Positions 11,290 to 23,692 of a stretch of 64,000 nt of DNA are shown here, piece after piece. Below the pieces are notes generated by a model that saw only the letters and a program-made list of their open reading frames with translations, was not told the origin of the DNA and made no database searches. The DNA comes from Ascaphus truei (taxonomy: Eukaryota > Chordata > Amphibia > Anura > Ascaphidae). Where the stretch lies: the NCBI GenBank assembly GCA_036426205.1, contig CM071570.1:140077048-140141047 (forward strand). Reading direction: 5' to 3'. Position 1 is the first letter of the stretch. The number at the start of each line of letters is the position of its first letter. Both the position numbers and the translations under genes were made by a program.

Positions 11290-12320
11290 AATTTATTTTC
11301 TCTTTGTGCACACCCCAAGTCTGAATCTCAGCAGGGCCTCTAAGGAATCTGCAGGTACTATGGGTGCTACTGGTACTGTGGTGCTACCTGTTTGGGCACA
11401 GAAGGCCTAAGCCTCCGCTCATAGGAGCTTGGGGTGCATGGTGCAGTGCCTCCACCAGTTAGGATCCTGCCACAGACAAGATGACCCCTCACAGGAACCT
11501 ATGTATCCATGACCCCACGATGCAGAGACTCCCAATACAATGTCCCTTATCTCCTTACTTCCGGCATCCGCGTGGTCTTTCCTCCAGGCCTGGGGAATCC
11601 TTCCTGCAATCTGTCCCGCTCCTCCGGCGATCCGGCTAACAGGCAATGTTCCTGACTTATGGCCGGCTCTACAACACTCAACTACGGGGGTTAGGGACAA
11701 ACTGGGTCCTCTCTGTCCTAGCCCTAGGCAGCCTGACTGGCTCCCAGGACAGTACCTTCCCCTCCATGGGCTCAGGCAGCTCTGACCTTGCCCTTGCAGT
11801 TCCAAAGGATATCCTGTCTCCAGCAGAGGATATCCTCTCTCCGGTCCATGCCAATCCCAACATGGCCGAAGCACCTCAGCATACGTAGGAGTCTGAGAAG
11901 CTGGATAAGCTTCTCCCAGAGATGTGGAGGATGACTCTGCTACACATATATTACAAGGGGAATGTTTTTTTGATTTATACCTTAGATACTTTCACCCCAA
12001 GGGGGACTCAATGTTTCTTTGCACTATGCCTGCTTCTTACCAAAACGTTAAGAATTACATCAGGGAGTAGATTCTGATAGATTCTTTTGATTTATTGATA
12101 GTTTATATGTGTTTTATTCTAGTGTTATTTATATATATCATCTTCTCTATTGTTTATGATATATCTTTCCCCTTAGTAAATACCAGCTGTGACAACATAT
12201 TGAGGATAGTCTTGGGTCTAGATTTATTGTGTAGATTTGTTCTAATGCATAAAGTTTGTAATTTTATATTCTTGTACTTCTGAATATTTTACAGCTGTAT
12301 AAAGGAGCTTCCTGATATAT
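11290..12320. other. Unassigned, possibly 5' region of the gypsy relic
   Basis: Moderately GC-rich sequence upstream of the gag-like frame on its strand. Short open frames on both strands lack recognisable motifs. Confidence 0.4.
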
Positions 12321-12322
12321 AT

Positions 12323-12979
12323 TGTGATGCCCACACCATGTTGTAGCATCTTTTAGTCCCAGATAAAGGCAGGAAACGTCGTACTTCTCTTACGTGGGGT
12401 TTATTTACAGGAATTAAATCATATGCTAACAGGCCCACCGTCCCTTTAAAGCAAAACAACACATACAAATAACGCCTTTTCCCTTTAGGGAAAGCTAACT
12501 ATACCATAGCTTTCGCCCTCACTACCTGCATGGCCAGCTAAGCTGGTTCCAAAGCCAAAACATGCATATGCAACAAGATAACACAGTCTCTGCATCCAAC
12601 AATAAAGTGTTTTTGCTTATCCGTCAGTCCTTTGGAGCAGACATCCCTGCTTCAGCACGGCCTTGTTGTCCTTTCTTGCTAGGGGAACTCAGCCCCACGT
12701 TGAGCCTAGAGAAACTCCTCTGTAGGTCCTCTGTAACCAGCACCCGCAGCTGGGGAGCACTTCTATCTGCCCCCTTCTTTGGGATAACAGTCTCTTACGC
12801 TGTGTCACTTTCAGCAGTGCCTCTCTGGCATCATCGCAGCATCTCTGTTGTCACTTCCTGACTATTCAGACCAGGCTGATTAGCTTCAGCTGAACTAGCT
12901 ACTCTACAGATTAACTCTCTGAGAACTGAAAAGTCCTATAGCTGCCTTATTCTAGCCCCTAGAGGGCAGTGATTGTATC

Positions 12980-12980
<1 letters not shown>
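12323..12980 (-). mobile_element. Probable solo LTR
   Basis: The block begins TGTGATGCCC and ends TGTATCA on the plus strand, so it has TG...CA termini. On the minus strand an AATAAA within AAATAAACCCCACG lies near its end, as expected of an R region. Flanks are AT-rich and a target duplication cannot be defined. No internal retrotransposon sequence adjoins it. Confidence 0.45.

Positions 12981-13038
<58 letters not shown>
12981..13038. repeat. TA dinucleotide microsatellite
   Basis: An almost perfect TA run of nearly 60 bp at the edge of the LTR-like block. Confidence 0.95.
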
Positions 13039-13039
<1 letters not shown>

Positions 13040-13040
<1 letters not shown>

Positions 13041-14180
13041 CCAGGTATCCTTCTGGGATCCCCTTGTCCCCTAACTTCACTGCGGGAGGGGGGCGGCAGC
13101 CTAGTGGTGCATGCAGGTGCCATCGGAATAGCAGAAGGACCCACCGGGAATGCAGGGAGCGCGGCGGTTGCACCCAATCGATGGGGCGTCTGGGTCGCCG
13201 GAGTCCCACAGTGGACTGCCATCTTTTATATAGCTGAGCAGGCATGACCCAGATCCTGCATGTGCGCAGCACAAATAGTTTCAGCGGCCATTACACAGTG
13301 CCCCACAGAAGAGAGATAGGGACTACACGTCTCAGCAGCCCTCAGGGCTGCAGCAGCACATGAGCAGGCTTAGCCAATAGGGCACCAGGATTACCCTGTC
13401 AGGAAATAGATACATTTGGTGCTCTTGGGGAGCCACGTCAGTTGGAGCTGGGACTAGGCAGAGACCCCTATAGGCCCCAGCTAGACCCCGACTGCACCTG
13501 TAAAGTTTGTGGCTGCTAGAGGGACAGGCCCTTAGACAGGGATACTGCTCCATTTAGTAATTATAGTGTCAGGGACACAGAAGGACGCTGCATAGCCATT
13601 GCATCCCGTGGTCTGGGACCAGACCACCACCGCAAGGCACAGAGACTATCTTCACGGTGGGATCCTCCAGCTGGATACCACCCCACGTGGAGGCGGACTC
13701 TTTGTCTTCATTCGGTTCTATCGGGTGCTGGAGCACCCGGCAGGTATCTTCAAGTGCACCAACAATTCACACTTTAGTTGTGGGCAGCGCTGTCACCACA
13801 TTAGGTGGGTTGACTTTTGTGGACACCAGGGTGGTTGGGTGCCATGGTATCCCATCTGAGTGTGGACACTGTTGGAGGGCACTGTGGAGTTACGGCTGTG
13901 CGTGGCCTATTTGGTGTGGGTGTTATATTGTTATTCCTTTTCCAAATGCATGCAGTAAACTGTTATCTATATCAGTGTGTGTATTATTGCATCAGGTCCT
14001 GTGACGGGGTTATCCAACATAGTAGGATCCCGCATAGGTGGAGGCGCTGTCACCAGACGGATCCAGAACACCCCAGGCTCCCAGCAGTGGAGGTTCAGGC
14101 CTCCTGTGAGCCACAGATAACGCACCACACACACTCAGTAGCCACCATATCTCCCATAGGGTGGGGGAAACTGTGCTACA
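13040..14180. other. Unassigned GC-rich block, LTR-retroelement-like in texture
   Basis: About 1.1 kb with no open frame of recognisable content. Its composition resembles LTR or 5' leader sequence of an LTR retrotransposon, but I cannot define ends or motifs. A TA run follows at 14180-14198. Confidence 0.3.
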
Positions 14181-14198
14181 TATATATATATATATATA

Positions 14199-14467
14199 AT
14201 CAAAAAAGAAATAGATGATACCGTTCTGTGGCTAACGAAATGCTTTTATTTGTGCGAGCTTTCGTGATACACTGATCTCTTCTTCCGGCGATGTTACAAT
14301 GAATGAAGCAAGCAAAAGCTATACTATAAACAGTGTCTATTGGAATGTTATCTGTGCTGGTCCTTCCCCTGGTGTGGATGTGTTATATGGCTGGAGGTGT
14401 CAAAGCTCGCACAAATAAAAGCATTTCGTTAGCCACAGAACGGTATCATTCTATTTATTTTTGATTA
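14199..14467. mobile_element. Inverted-repeat element with 66-bp arms
   Basis: The arm at 14199-14264 (ATACCGTTCTGTGGCTAACG and onward to GCGAGCTTT) is repeated in inverted orientation at 14401-14467 with few mismatches, around a spacer of about 136 bp. On the minus strand the spacer edge reads CGGAAGA then, 18 bases on, GAAA, a hammerhead-like arrangement with one core substitution. No coding capacity. Class unknown. Confidence 0.75.
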
Positions 14468-14522
14468 TTAAGCTCGGCTAACACGGTACTGTGACCCTCT
14501 ACATGAATATAAGATATATATT

Positions 14523-14553
<31 letters not shown>

Positions 14554-14643
14554 CTGGTTAAGTTATGGTGAGTAGTAAAAAAAGTGACCAAAACCCTCTA
14601 TCTATATATATAATATATAGGCAGTACGATACCGCACGTGGAC

Positions 14644-14823
14644 GAATATCAGAGGCAGCACTCCAAATGAATATCAAAAATCTGTATTATTCAACAAAAC
14701 ATCATATCCAACGTTTCAGTCCTCAAACGGGACCTTTGTCAAGGTGATGGACCGAAACGTTGGATATGATGTTTTGTTGAATAATACAGGATTTTTGATA
14801 TTCATTTGGAGTGCTGCCTCTGA
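14644..14823. mobile_element. Inverted-repeat element with 79-bp arms
   Basis: The arm at 14644-14722 (GAATATCAGAGGCAGCACTC to GTTTCAGTCC) is repeated inverted at 14750-14823. The spacer of about 28 bp contains GGGACC and CAAGGTGATGG. On the minus strand the junction reads CTTGACAAAGGTCC, a loop, GGAC and then TGAAACGTTGG, again hammerhead-like in layout. A TA run precedes it at 14520-14546. Confidence 0.75.
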
Positions 14824-14879
14824 TATTCATTAGACTCACCTCTGATGTTGTAAGGGTCACTTCGAAGCTCCGTCCTCCT

Positions 14880-15548
14880 GATGCCCAATGCCGGTCATCC
14901 GCGATACGCGGACTCCTGGCGGTGCATGCGCACCGCCGCAACAGACAGACGCGCTCATGATGGCATCACTTCGCCCAGTCCCACTGCGCCTGCCGCACGT
15001 CTCCCGCGCGTGCACGTCGCACAGACGATAACGCCGGGACTACCTTCACCTGTGCTGCACCTACCTCCAAGGTAATTACAGCCTATCAGTTCTCTACCTA
15101 TTGCTAAGTATACTTCCTCCTGCTTCCTCTCCATTGGTTCATCTCTCTTTATTTTCACCCAGTCTTCTGTCTTGTTGCTTAGCATAGACCCTTGTCTATG
15201 CACCGTGCTCATTGCAGCCTGAGTTTTGCCTGTATTTGAACCTGTCTTGATCTATGGTGTGACCTCTGCCTGTACCTGACCCCTCATCTACATCCCTGGA
15301 CTTCGGCACGTTATTGGACTTCTGCTCTCCACTCCATGACCACAGCTTACGGACTACGATTATTCTCCCCTCGCCAACCCCGGACCACGGCAAGTACTCT
15401 GACCTACCTACACTCTCCTACCCTGACCCGGCTACACGACCCTGACTCTGCTATCTGGACCTGACCACGTGGTTGTAGGGCGGCGGTATTTATACATCCC
15501 CACCTCGGCACAGCGGTGTAGTCCAGGTTGTAGTGAGCATCCGTGACA
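14880..15548. mobile_element. Gypsy-type LTR-like block, left end undefined
   Basis: The right end is ATCCGTGACA, and a second block inside the DIRS relic ends in the same TCCGTGACA. On the minus strand this reads TGTCACGGA, a start common in Ty3/gypsy LTRs, followed after some 60 bases by TATAAATA. The left end has no matching terminus I can see, so length and orientation are uncertain. Confidence 0.35.
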
Positions 15549-15639
15549 GACTTCACCAGGCTCACTCTGACCACAGTGGGGTGAAGGTGGGACAAAAATG
15601 GCTGACCTCTATGATCTTCTAGATTGAGGTGTGTTGCTG

Positions 15640-16431
15640 AGTGGAGATAGGGTGCGGGGATCATTCATCAGCCCTTTATGTCCTAGGTTTGCTTTGTCTG
15701 TCCTTGGAGGACTGAGGTCGAGTGTTCTCAGGAACGGCCCCGCTCATTCCATAGATTTTATGAAGATTTGTTTGTTATCTTTAAACATTGAAAGCTTAAA
15801 GGGGAATCCCCATTGATTTGACCCTCATCTCTCACATGGCTCGTTAAGCATTGCATCTCCCTTTTCTTCAGGACCATAGACCTTGCCAGGTCGTTAAAGA
15901 TTTTCAGATGGGACTTTTCTAATTCTACCTCTTCCTTGATTCTGTTTGCATTGATCATTTCTGCTTTTTATCGTGTATTGATGGCATTTTATTATTACAT
16001 CCCTTCTTTTCCCAGGGTGTTCTGCTTTTGTCACAGGGCTCTATGCACCCTATACAAGTGCATACCCGACTGACAGACTGATATTTTTTTAAGTCTCTTT
16101 AGGTATGCTTGTAGATCATTGTTGGAGACCATTTCTGGGATATTTCTGCTTCATACATTGTGCCCGATTTCCCGTTTCTCCAGGTCCTATACTGGTTATT
16201 TATAGCCTCTAGGTCTTGTTTCAGATCTGTAACTGACTTTTACCGTTCTTTCTGAAATGTAGAGGTCATTATCTCTTCCAGATTGGATGCCGATGAGACG
16301 CGGGAAAGGCTGCCATTTTCCACCGCTGCCACCTGGGAGGCGCTCCTCTGGAAGAATTCCTTTTTTTTTTTTTTAAGCAAGTCACACTTTTTATTAGAGT
16401 TTGGTCTTTTTTTCTTCTTTTTTAATTTCAT
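15640..16431 (-). pseudogene. L1-like LINE ORF1 relic
   Basis: From the upper end: a lysine-rich start (MKLKKKKKRPNSNKK), FFQRSASQVAAVENGSLS, a coiled-coil-like stretch with LKQDLEAINNQ, then the RRM-like part LEKREIGHNV and NDLQAYLKRLKK, and the C-terminal domain IFNDLARSMVLKKREMQ followed, in another frame, by QWGFPFKLSMFKDN. This is the order of L1/Tx1-type ORF1, an RNA-binding chaperone. Several stops and frameshifts are present. No ORF2 is adjacent. Confidence 0.65.
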
Positions 16432-16439
16432 TTGTACAA

Positions 16440-16920
16440 TTTTGCTCCTTCTTCATTTATAGTTTCACTTATTTTTATTACCAGTCATAATTGTGTCAGT
16501 AGTTGGCTAGCCCACACCATGATAATCTACTTTTTTGGATGGCTGCAAACATTCATAAGATATCTACATGTATATGTTTAACATGATATGTAAATCAAGT
16601 GTCTGATTATGTATTATGTATTATCTACACTGTAATTCATACTGTATGTCTTAATATTTTTCTGTATATGTATAGAGGCACACATTATCTTTGCTATACA
16701 CAAAGTGCCCACATTACCACATTCTGCTAAAAATGTAGTGAAACTTTATACAGAACAAAATAACAAACAACATACAAAAGCAATAAGAATATTAAGTACA
16801 GTACTGTATTACATTAGCTTTTATTCAGCATTCAAATATTGCATACAATGCAATGTTTTTTCTACAAGTTCCATGAACTCTTATGTTTAAAGTGAAATGT
16901 TACTTTGTAATGTACATTTA
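16440..16920. other. No recognisable feature
   Basis: AT-rich sequence between the L1 relic and a MITE, with nothing I can name. Confidence 0.5.
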
Positions 16921-17358
16921 GGGGCCTATGCAGAGAGCAGCGAATTTAAAAATTGGCGAGGGTAATAAAAAGTAGCTTTTTTGGAGAGTTTTATTCTCCA
17001 TATGCAGAAATGTGCGAATTCTGCAATTTATAGCATGAATGCATGTGGTGAGTTTAAAATGGAGAGATGCGCGCTGCAGAAATGTGTTAAAAAAAAATCG
17101 CGCATTTTTTTTCCCCTTTCCTATGGCCGGCGAGCTCCAGCTTCTTGCCAACTTTTCTTGGCAGAGCCAATTGTAGAAAATCGCGCCATTTTATTGGCGC
17201 GAACAGCCGCTAGATGCCGTTCGCGCCTCTCTGAGATTTTCAAATAGAAAAAAAAAATGGCACGTTTTTCGTACCTCGCCATTTTCAGCTGGTTTTTGCG
17301 CGATTTTCTCCGAAAAATGGCGAGATTTTAAATAGCGCTGCTCTCTGCATGAGGCCCA
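16921..17358. mobile_element. TIR MITE, about 440 bp
   Basis: The left end GGGCCTATGCAGAGAGCAGC matches, inverted, the right end GCTGCTCTCTGCATGAGGCCC. Subterminal GGCGAG blocks are also inverted. Ends starting GGGCC fit PIF/Harbinger-type elements, but the flanking 3-bp duplication is not clear. No coding capacity. Confidence 0.7.
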
Positions 17359-17479
17359 TAGTTTTATATATAACAATAATGTAATATAAGCGCACAGGTA
17401 TACAATTAGAAACTTAGGCTATAGAAGGAACTCCAGTATAGCTGCTCACCATCCCCTGATGTAGTGGTCTAAGCAATAG

Positions 17480-20295
17480 GAACTGTGTAGTAACTGAAGT
17501 GTGTCTTTGCTGGTCTTTTGTGGAGAAGTACCAAATTGAGGAGTGTAGGATGGGGGCATTACCCTATTGATAGGGGAGCATAGGTGGTCCGAATACCCAG
17601 CATCCTAATCATGGTATCTCCACGGCTTGATGCCACTTTAGGGATAAATCTAGAATTTTCTCTAAGTACAACCGTATCTTGATGGAATCGTGTAAAGGCT
17701 TCTTCACAGGATCAAGGCTGAATTTCTCTCTCTGCTGATTTGTTTATTGTTTACTTGCAAAATGGGCTCAAACAGCTCATCTATTAAATTCTCTAGGACC
17801 AGTTAAAGAACCAGGGTGGAATAAATTGCCAGTTTTGCTGCTTCACCTTCTTAAATATATGCAACAATTGAACAATGAGTTTATTATCAGCTAGCTGCTC
17901 TTGAAACAGAACGCCCAGAGCCACCACTTGACGTTTTAAGGATTTTAGCGATAATCCCAATTCAAAACCTCCCTGACAGTTTTTTGCAGATTTTTATGCT
18001 TGGATTTATGACAAAATTTATATTTTTTCCCCAAATATTGTAGTAAACCTTAAAAGTTGAGGCCTTCCTTGCCATTAGCAACAGATAAACCACTACACTT
18101 GATAGACCCTTTGCTTCTAGTGTCCCCCTTTCAATTTCCAAGCCGTTAGGGCCAATCTGGATGTAGCACTGGGAGAGTAAATTTGTGGGAGAGTCCAGTG
18201 ATAATCTATTGGCAGCCTTATCACATCTGCAAACTAAACTCTTCTGAGCCAGTTGGGGAGGATTGTAATCACTAATGCTCCTTGACTATTTTCCTCACTG
18301 GTCTCACAATCAAGGATATCAGTGGAAAGACATAAGCGAGTTAGAAGTCCCAAGGCACTGGACAGAGCATCTATTTGCTCTGCTTCTTTTTGTTCTGCGA
18401 TTTTGAAGATATGAATGCCGGGGTCTTCCTAGATGTTCCGCTCCCAGACACAGTGCCAATGTCTGTCCACTGGGTGTGCTGTTTCTGTCTGCTATGGGTT
18501 TTCCGCTGTCTGACTTCACTTGGTTTCTTCTGTCCCTGCCTGCCTTTATAGTTTCCTGTTCCTCTTTTCCTTTGTTTTAGGTTCGGTTCCCTTTGCACTG
18601 GTATGACCTGTTCTGTTCCTGTTCTATATCAAAGGTCGTTGCCTTCTATTGGCATGTCCCCATTTGTCCTGCTCCCATGCACTGTTCCTGCTGCCGACCT
18701 CTGCCTGTGACCCAGACTACGATTCCTGCTGCCTTCCTTGGACCCTTGCCTGTGAACCCGACAATCCTTGCTTGGCCCTGCTGTTCCGGTGGAGGTAGGA
18801 TCTCAATGGCCGGAAGTCCGTGACAATTTAGAAGCTTTGCCTTAAACTTTATTACCATCAAATCTAACTGTAGATATCCCCATCTTTTGACCAGTTTCTA
18901 CAAAACTTCTGAACAAGGAGCCCATTCTCCTAAAATAACTATTTTCTACTGTGAAAATCTGCATTAACTTTGGATTTGCCTGCAATGTGAACGGACGAAA
19001 ATTGAGGGACATACCCAATTGAGGGTCCTTCCGAATTCAGGACCTTGAAAGCATCGACCCTAATTTCAGAACTCTTTGTCCCTCCTTGTCAATTTATATA
19101 CTACACCGCTATCTTTTTGTCAGTATAACTCCTCCCAGGCCATCCTAAGCGATTTTTATTGGAACTTTATTAATATTCTATGCGGCACCTTGATACTTCG
19201 CACTCCGTATTCATTGGCAGTATTCTAGGCCTAAAGGAGATCCCCACCCTTGTAGGCTTGCATCCATAAAACACAACTATTAACTGCGTATCTGTCAGTG
19301 GGCATCCCTTTGCCCAAGCCAGTGACTTGCATGCTGCACCGTCTGATTAACTGCAATAGATCTTTTGCTTTAATGTTCAGAGGCAGGGAATTTAATTGTA
19401 GGTGCCCCATATGCAGACCAGCCCAAGGAGCAACCTCTATTGAGGATGTGAAAAGTCCCAGGCTCCTGCTTATTGCCAGCAGGCATGGTTTCTTCCCAAG
19501 TCCTCTGGCAGCTGCACAATCTCAAAGATCTTCTCTAAGGGAGGAAATGTGATGCCTAGATTGAAGTCTGAGAATCACCAGAAAAATGTATCCCCTGCAC
19601 AGGAAAGCAATAACATGGCTCTTTTATGAGCCATTCATGCTTTTGGAACCCGTGGATAACAACTGTGGCACATTCCTGAACTCTTTGCTGTGAACTTGCT
19701 TTTATGCAAATATTGTCCAAATAGGGCCCCAGTGCTATTCCTTTATTTATTTTTTGCCCACAATCAGAACATACCTGGCACGGTTGCTAGACCAAACGAC
19801 AGAGTGTTATACTGGGAATGAGATCACAGCAGACAGAATTTGTGATGCAAGGTTGCTATAATTACAAGCAGTTACACCTCCTTGAGATCGATAAAAATAA
19901 TGAATTCACTTGGCTGAATATCTTGAATGATTCTACTCGAAAGAATGAATTCAGTTTTCTCAGATCTACCACCACTCCAAACCGTTAAAGATTTTAGGAC
20001 TAGGAGCAAACAAGAATCAATCCCATTGAACATTTCAGGTCTCTTGATAACTCTTGACACTATTTTGCCTGTAGTAAATTAACAATTGTTTGCTGAAAGT
20101 GTGGCCTTTGTGTGTTCTGGGAGCTGGAGAGGCACTAGAATAATTTTGAACCGAAACAAGGGAAAAGTCTCGGCCATACCCTTCTCTTATTTTTATGACA
20201 CATGCATCCATAGCTGTGTGGACCCAACTTTCAAATACTTTGAGTCCCCCTCCCCTCAGTTCTTTCAGGGAACTGGATCTGTTAACCTTCATTAG
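17480..20295 (-). pseudogene. DIRS-like tyrosine-recombinase retrotransposon relic
   Basis: Reading down the minus strand: VFESWVHTAMDACVIKIREGY near 20240; RT with IIQDIQPSEFIIFIDLKE near 19900 and LSFGLATVPG near 19790; an RNase H end with EWAPCSEVL and RWGYLQLDLM near 18900; then IDALSSALG near 18350, LALTAWKLKG near 18150 and, in another frame, EAKGLSSVVVYLLLMARKAS with FKVYYNIWG near 18060; finally GFELGLSLKSLKRQVVALGV near 17950, the start of the recombinase region. This order and these motifs are those of vertebrate DIRS elements, which integrate by tyrosine recombinase. Stops and frameshifts are frequent, and an LTR-like block interrupts it. Confidence 0.8.
18416..18825. mobile_element. 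Gypsy LTR-like insertion inside the DIRS relic
   Basis: DIRS reading is broken between the RNase H end at about 18850 and the IDALSSALG segment at about 18400. The inserted block ends TCCGTGACA at 18825, the same terminus as the block ending at 15548. Its left boundary is placed only approximately, and no target duplication is evident. Confidence 0.4.
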
Positions 20296-20299
20296 TTAC

Positions 20300-21360
20300 A
20301 CCAAAGCTTCCTTTTTTTCCCCCCTTTGACCTTCCTCTTGGCACACGAAAATATTTAGAGACCTTTTTAGATGTAATACCCATTCGTACATCTTTCCCGT
20401 CTCTCACCATATGGAGGCCTGATAACTCCAGCCTAATCATCACAGACTTCCAAGACAAAGTCTCCCATAGGGCACAATAATAGGGACTTTGGACGTAAAA
20501 GGACTGTCCAACAGGAAGTACAGCTGCACACCTGTTAAGCCCCCACTCACCGCATTCAGCAGGTACAAGAGAAGGAAAAAAAAAAACATGCCAGAGAGGA
20601 AGGTGGTGTCTTATAGGGAGGAGAGTTCATATTTTTTGTGTCCTCAGTAAAGGGGAAGAGCTTACCTATTTGTCTTAATGGAGAAAGAGGGGGGCGAAAG
20701 ACAATTTACCGAATGCAATCCTCAAGGTCTGGTTAGTCTGTCTTCTCAGGTGGAAGTTGCAACGTCTAGTTAGTCGGTCTTAAGTAGAAATTGCTGCAGC
20801 AGCTGTCATTTTCAAGATCTTCTTTGCATCCTTTAAAGCTAGAAAATTAACAAGGAAGTCCAGAATTTTGCAAAACACTTCGTTGATTCTGATCCTGGGT
20901 CACTTTCTTAACAAAACGTTTCATTGATATTAACTAGACGCTATTCCAAGTCGCCCTTACTTTGCTGTCATCATCAGAGCCTAACTTGGAGGCAGGGTCT
21001 TGGCACAAAAGAACCTCACGTGTTTTCTCTCCTCTAAGATATAAGATATAGAACTTCGCCTGATGGCCCTTTTTCTACTTGTGAGGCATAATTGGGTCTT
21101 ACGTATTCATCTAGACTATAAATCGGCTTACTTTTTAGGTGATGATAGTTTGGTCTTTGAAGTATTTACCAGGTTTAGTAGAGATCGTTTGCTACAGCTT
21201 GCTGAGATCTCCAAAGGCTTATTATTTTTTTTTTACCAATGCGATATGCTAAAAATATTTTTCAAATGTTTGAACATTTTTTTTCATAATTCTTGAAGTT
21301 TTAAGCGTAAATGCAGCCTTTCATCACTTTCTTTCTCAATTTTTTTTATCTATGTCAACA
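20300..21360. other. No feature recognised, possibly decayed DIRS 5' part
   Basis: This stretch is upstream of the DIRS RT on its strand, where the gag-like ORF would lie, but I find no motif to confirm it. Confidence 0.35.
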
Positions 21361-22339
21361 GGCCAAGGGGCACACAGGAGAGCACACATTCAGCACAGGC
21401 ACACGACGACCACACAATACTGACGAGCACACACCGGCCACACACACCGACCACCACAACACACACAAACAGTCACACACACCAAAACTAGCACACGATC
21501 AGCCACACACACACACTACTACACAGCACACACTACCGACAAGCAGGAGAGAAGAGACAGGACAGCAAAGAGGAGATAGAGAGGGAGAGCAAGAAACACA
21601 GGAGGCAGCACCACAAGGAGAGAGAGACAGAAATCACAGAGAAGACGAGGAAAGACAAGCAACCACACAGAGAGAGAGAGACAGAAACCAGAGAGGAGGA
21701 GGAGACAGTAAGCAGAGAGAGAGGAGAGACAGGACACAGAGGAGAGAGAGGACAGACAAAGAGGAGGAGGAGAGAGAGAGCGAGAGCAGACCACAGGGAG
21801 AAGAGAGAGAGACAGACACAGAGAGAGAGACACAGCACAGTACACAGATGAAGAGATGAAAAATTGAAATAAGAAATAAGATGAGAGAGAGGGAGAAACA
21901 GAGCGAAGAATAAGAGAGGATGAGACAAACGGAAAAAGTTAAATCAAGAGGAGAGAGAAAAAGAACAATAAAGAAGCAAAGAAAAAGCATGAAGAGAGAA
22001 AAAGAAATTATAGAAAAAGAGAATCCAGAGAGAGAGAACAGATTAAAAGGAAACAGTACAAACGAGAAGAGACAACAGGACAAAACAAGCGAGAGAGAAA
22101 CAGACAATACAGAAGACGAGAGGGAAACGAGTAACAGAAGAAAGAATGAGGAAGGAGGAGAGCGAGGAAACAGCAAACAGAGATGAGAGGAGTTGAGGAA
22201 CAGAAAAAGAAGAGAGACCAACAGAAAGAGGACGACAGGACACAGAAAAGGAGACACAGACAACAGACAAAAGACAAGAACGCAGAGGAGAGTAAGACAC
22301 CGAAACAGAGGACACAGGGTATAACAGACACATTGAGAG

Positions 22340-22512
22340 AGACCCCCCCCCCCCCCCCCCCCCACACCCCCCCCCGACCCCGCCCCGCTCCCCCCACCCC
22401 CGCTTTCCCCTGCTCCCCCCCTCTACTCCCCCCCCCCCGCCCCCCCCCCCCCCCCGCCCCCCCCCCTTCACCCACCGCGCCCCCCCCCGCACCCCCCCCC
22501 CCCCCCCCCCCG
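22340..22512 (+). repeat. Poly-C tract
   Basis: About 170 bp almost entirely C on the plus strand with scattered G, A and T. It sits inside the simple-sequence island between two GAGACAGA blocks. The G-rich complement could form G-quadruplexes. Confidence 0.9.
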
Positions 22513-23530
22513 AGGGGAAAGCCCAGAAAACAGTGGGGAAAGAGAGACACCAGACACAGAGAGAGAGACACAGACCACGGGCAGAGAGAGGCGACACGAG
22601 ACACAGAGAGAGCACAGACCACAGAAGAGAGACGTTAGAGGGACATCGAGAAGAGAGACAAAGACAGAAGAGAGGAGACACAGACAGGCAGAGAGAGACA
22701 AGAAACAGAGAAGAGCGGTGCACAGCACAGAGAGAGACACAGGGCACAGAGAGAGACACAGACATATGGATGAGAGACACATACACCAGGAGAGGAGACA
22801 CGAGACACACGACACAGACACAGAAAAATACATATAACAAAACACATATAATATACACATAAACATACTATATATAACTCTACACAATATAGAGTGAACA
22901 AGAGAACATGATATATACAAAATACAGCACATGTTATATATACATCATACACATGGATAGATCAGCCACTATACACAGATATATACAATAGTATATACAC
23001 ATACACATATATATTATCACATATATATACACATAAACATATATAATACATAACACATATAGATATACACTACACATATATATACACATACACATATAAT
23101 ATACACATACAACATATATATACACATACACATATATCTACATACAATATATATACACATGTACACTTATAATACACACATTACACCATATATATACACA
23201 ACAAATTATATATACACAACACAGATATATCACACCATACACATACATCTATATACACAGACACATACACATATGGACACATACACTGCTATTAGTTAAC
23301 ACATACACATATATCCACAAAACAGATATACACATACCCATTATATACACATACACCATAATATACACTAGTTAACAGAGTATTACACATAACACAATAT
23401 ACACATACACATATATACACATACCAATGTGAAACGTAACACATACAATAGATATCTTATGCAAACATACCCCAATACCACATACTACTAAGTAACAGAG
23501 GTACATTACACATAATCATATATACACATA

Positions 23531-23692
23531 CCCCGAAGCCCCGCCCCCCCGACCAGGCCCCCAGCCGCGTGCGCCGCCCCACCCGCGCGCGCGCCTCCCG
23601 AGCGAGCACCACCCAGCGAGGAGACACACACCACCGAGAGCGCCGCCAAGCGAGCGGCCGCCCCCCGCGCGCGCGCGCCCCCTAGGGCGAGA
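23531..23692. repeat. CpG-rich patch within the island
   Basis: About 160 bp of C, G and CGCGCG runs between an ACATATAT block and a GAGACAGA block. No promoter or coding evidence. Confidence 0.7.

Noticed and set aside
14880..15548. A GC-rich host promoter or CpG island
   Set aside because: The TCCGTGACA terminus shared with another block favours an LTR, and no host exon lies near.
22934..23480. CRISPR-like regular repeats
   Set aside because: The units are irregular ACATATAT variants without unique spacers, in a vertebrate genome.
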